Origin: Calothrix sp. HK-06
GTDB lineage: Bacteria; Cyanobacteriota; Cyanobacteriia; Cyanobacteriales; Nostocaceae
Length of the DNA: 64,000 nt
Reading direction: 5' to 3'
Assembly: GCF_001904745.1 (NCBI RefSeq)
Contig: NZ_MRCD01000003.1
Coordinates: 174,134 to 238,133, forward strand
Part shown: piece after piece, positions 61,921-64,000 of the stretch
Numbering within the stretch: the first letter of the stretch is position 1
Layout: each line of letters starts with the position of its first letter
The notes under the pieces: model-generated
What the model was told of the DNA's origin: nothing
Database searches by the model: none
Seen by the model: only the letters and a program-made list of their open reading frames with translations
Program-made: the position numbers and the translations under genes

Positions 61921-63807
61921 TTAAATGTTTATGCTTTGAGGAATTCGAGAAGGGAGCAAATATTCGTAAGTTGGACGGTGCAAATTACGGTCATTGATAA
62001 TTTCTTCAATTTGGATAAGATTTTTATGGAACTTATCTAACAATGGTGTTACCTGTGCTGGAAAGTGTCCTGGTGAATAATTACCCAGATTTTTGTAATA
62101 AATAGAACCGAGTAAAGTCAGTACGTTTAGTTGCCGTTGAGCTTGTTCTAGAGGTGGAAGTAAATTCAGATAGTCTTGTTCTGTAACCTCACCTTTTAAT
62201 GTCGAAGCTGGCATATAACCTGCAAGTGGCGCCGCCGCTGCATAACTCATCAAATCTTTTTGTGGATAGTTGACGGCGCCATGTTGTGCAGTTGCGGTAA
62301 AAATAATCAGCGTCGCAGCATCTATTAAGTAATTAAGCGTTTGGATACTACCATTTTCGCCAAAATCAGGTACACGTCCCCCATCAAAAGCTTGTACTTC
62401 TGCTGCCCATGCCTGAAGGGCTGTATCATTTTGAACGTCTTGGTTTGTCGAGTAATAAATACTTAGGTAGTCAGATACCCATTGATGAATGGCATTCCAA
62501 ATTAGGAGTGCATCATCTCGATAAGGATAAACAGGCAGTAAGTTGGGGTCATCTACTCCTCGTTGCTTGAGTTGTTTCGGTAACATGGCGCCATTAAAAC
62601 CATAGCTTCGTAACCCAAGTGCTACTAAAACCCGTGAGTTATCAATAGTTGAACCTAGCAATTGATCGACTGCACCAACGGGTGCAATTAAAAGTCGTTG
62701 AGCAGCATCGTTAATTGCTAAAGTGCCTTCAAAATGCGGACGCAAAAGTATGCTTAAGGGATGATTATCTGGAAGTTGCCGTCTCGTAGCTAGAACAAAA
62801 GCACCGACAAATAAGTGAGTTCGCCCAAGATGACTAACTGCTTCGTGGTAATTGGTGTCCGCTATAGTAACAATTGTTCTGGCAAATAACCAGGCATATC
62901 TATTAGACTTAGGTGTAATAATTGGATGGGCGCCTGGATTTTGACCGCATTGAATACCTACTGCTTGCAGTGAGCGATTAGAATTTGCAGCTTTAGGAAC
63001 AGCAAAAAGCGCTATGGGAGCATAAAGATACTTTTGATATCTTGAATAAGTACCGTTGATTGCATTGTCTAAAATTTTATAATCTGCTAAATAAAGTCTT
63101 CCTTCCTTGAGTGCTAGTTCTAATGAATCATCACTTCCCATTACTGCCTGATAATGAGAATCTTCGATGGGAAAGTTGGCGCCAAAACTAGATACTCGTT
63201 CAATCATTAGCGGGTTAAAGCCAGCTACCTGCATGTAGGCAAAGCTTTCATCTTCAAGGAAACTATTAGCAAATTGAGGTATATCAATTACTGGTAATAA
63301 TTTACTGTAATCGTTAAGACTACTTACATGTCCGGTGGGATGTCCCCTTTCTAAACGGGTATTAATGCGACCTAACAAGTCTCTAAAAATTGAGAGTCCA
63401 CAGTCTTTAATAACCGAAAGCAATAACTCGTCAACTTCGCGGTAATCTTTGGACATTCTAGCAAGCAGCAACTGAGGTGCAATTTGTAGAACTCGACCCA
63501 AGATATTAAGCTGAGTTGGGAGTGCTTCTTCGCGTACTGACTCAAAAATAAAATTTCTAATATCATCACGCAATGACTTAGAACCGCGATTACCTCGGTT
63601 AGTAATTAAGGTGTTGACGAAAATAATCTTTAACTGCCTAACTAGTAGACGATACCAAGCTATAGAAAAGTCTTCCTTTGCAGGAAGGGTATCAACCATC
63701 GCTAAAGGTGGAATGCGCGTATAGTTGTATTGATACTCGTGCTTTGTATAGTCTACATTGTTAGTAGCCGGGGGATTGTGCAAGTTAAAGTGTGGTGAAG
63801 TAGGCAT
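61921..63807 (-). CDS. lipoxygenase
   Basis: 628 residues, no PLAT domain, as usual for bacterial lipoxygenases. Iron ligands: His pair in NYHEAVSHLGRTHLFVGA (HxxxxH), then HPLSILLRPHFEGTLAIN, the third His in TATAQHGAVNYPQKDL and the C-terminal Ile of PQSINI. It inserts O2 into polyunsaturated fatty acids to give hydroperoxides. First gene of the lipoxygenase-P450-unknown run. Confidence 0.94.
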   Translation of the reverse strand: MPTSPHFNLHNPPATNNVDYTKHEYQYNYTRIPPLAMVDTLPAKEDFSIAWYRLLVRQLKIIFVNTLITNRGNRGSKSLRDDIRNFIFESVREEALPTQLNILGRVLQIAPQLLLARMSKDYREVDELLLSVIKDCGLSIFRDLLGRINTRLERGHPTGHVSSLNDYSKLLPVIDIPQFANSFLEDESFAYMQVAGFNPLMIERVSSFGANFPIEDSHYQAVMGSDDSLELALKEGRLYLADYKILDNAINGTYSRYQKYLYAPIALFAVPKAANSNRSLQAVGIQCGQNPGAHPIITPKSNRYAWLFARTIVTIADTNYHEAVSHLGRTHLFVGAFVLATRRQLPDNHPLSILLRPHFEGTLAINDAAQRLLIAPVGAVDQLLGSTIDNSRVLVALGLRSYGFNGAMLPKQLKQRGVDDPNLLPVYPYRDDALLIWNAIHQWVSDYLSIYYSTNQDVQNDTALQAWAAEVQAFDGGRVPDFGENGSIQTLNYLIDAATLIIFTATAQHGAVNYPQKDLMSYAAAAPLAGYMPASTLKGEVTEQDYLNLLPPLEQAQRQLNVLTLLGSIYYKNLGNYSPGHFPAQVTPLLDKFHKNLIQIEEIINDRNLHRPTYEYLLPSRIPQSINI

Positions 63808-63908
63808 ATATACTTCGTGTTCGTAGTATTTTAATAAGAGTTTTAATTTATAATTGCGCTCTCACATAGCTACAATCTGGACTTTTGCAATTACGGAAAG
63901 AAACCAGA

Positions 63909-64000
63909 AACCCGGTTTCTACGCAAAATCCTTACTCTCATCATAATTTATCAATAAAGAAACCCGGTTTCTAGGTAAAATCCTTGCTCTCATCATAATT
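63909..64000. repeat. two tandem copies of a palindrome-containing repeat
   Basis: AGAAACCCGGTTTCTA followed by (CG/GG)(C/T)AAAATCCTT(A/G)CTCTCATCATAATT occurs twice (63909-63948 and 63960-64000), the second reaching the window end. AGAAACCCGGTTTCT is itself a palindrome; such units are frequent between genes in cyanobacteria. It is upstream of the lipoxygenase gene. Confidence 0.8.

Overview
The window looks like chromosomal DNA of a filamentous, Nostocales-type cyanobacterium. Supporting signs are the adjacent DUF2499/DUF3593 membrane genes of photosynthetic organisms, a Mo-nitrogenase C-terminal-like small protein, many PAS/GAF hybrid kinases, short tandem repeats of the STRR type and AT-rich intergenic DNA. 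The palindrome GGCGCC is extremely common (about 85 copies by hand count), while I saw no copy of the usual cyanobacterial HIP1 palindrome GCGATCGC. No rRNA, tRNA, CRISPR array or intact transposase was found.

Layout. 1-11.9 kb: a peptidoglycan-binding protein cut by the window edge, a frameshifted cobN, a histidine kinase, csaB, DUF2499/DUF3593, a glycine-rich exported protein, a methionyl-tRNA synthetase without a normal start codon, and an L,D-transpeptidase. 11.9-21.7 kb: a stressosome-type RsbR-RsbS-RsbT cassette followed by a phosphatase and two hybrid kinases, then a REC/winged-helix/HPt/REC/REC/GGDEF regulator. 21.7-44.5 kb: an accessory island with two glycosyltransferases, tailoring enzymes (methyltransferases, alpha/beta hydrolase, SDR, COQ4-like, cyclase, GNATs), prephenate dehydratase, a monomeric PheRS-like protein, and a type I secretion set (HlyD, ABC transporter with a Cys-less C39-like domain, parvulin, PPC-domain protein) plus small peptides. 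44.8-51.5 kb: a PAS protein, a 1437-residue hybrid kinase, a second kinase and a lone receiver. 52.6-57 kb: a haem-oxygenase-fold iron oxidase, tautomerase, cupin, AMP-ligase and HPP protein in one direction. 57.2-64 kb: Hsp70-like protein, YefM/YoeB toxin-antitoxin, and a lipoxygenase/P450 pair.

The most unusual structure is a roughly 45-bp element found 11 times. Ten copies lie in the 22.6-44.5 kb island, all in the same orientation, and almost every one lies just upstream of a minus-strand gene or gene relic. It looks like a shared promoter/leader that defines a regulon. The same island contains second, decayed pieces of its own genes (ABC transporter, PheRS-like, hydrolase, PPC protein), which suggests past duplication and recombination of a gene set that moves with this element. 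Several genes carry single inactivating changes (cobN frameshift, an amber codon in an ICMT gene, an ochre codon in a small secreted protein, missing starts in two aminoacyl-tRNA synthetase genes), so either decay or sequence error is at work. All functional calls come from reading motifs by eye; no database search was possible.
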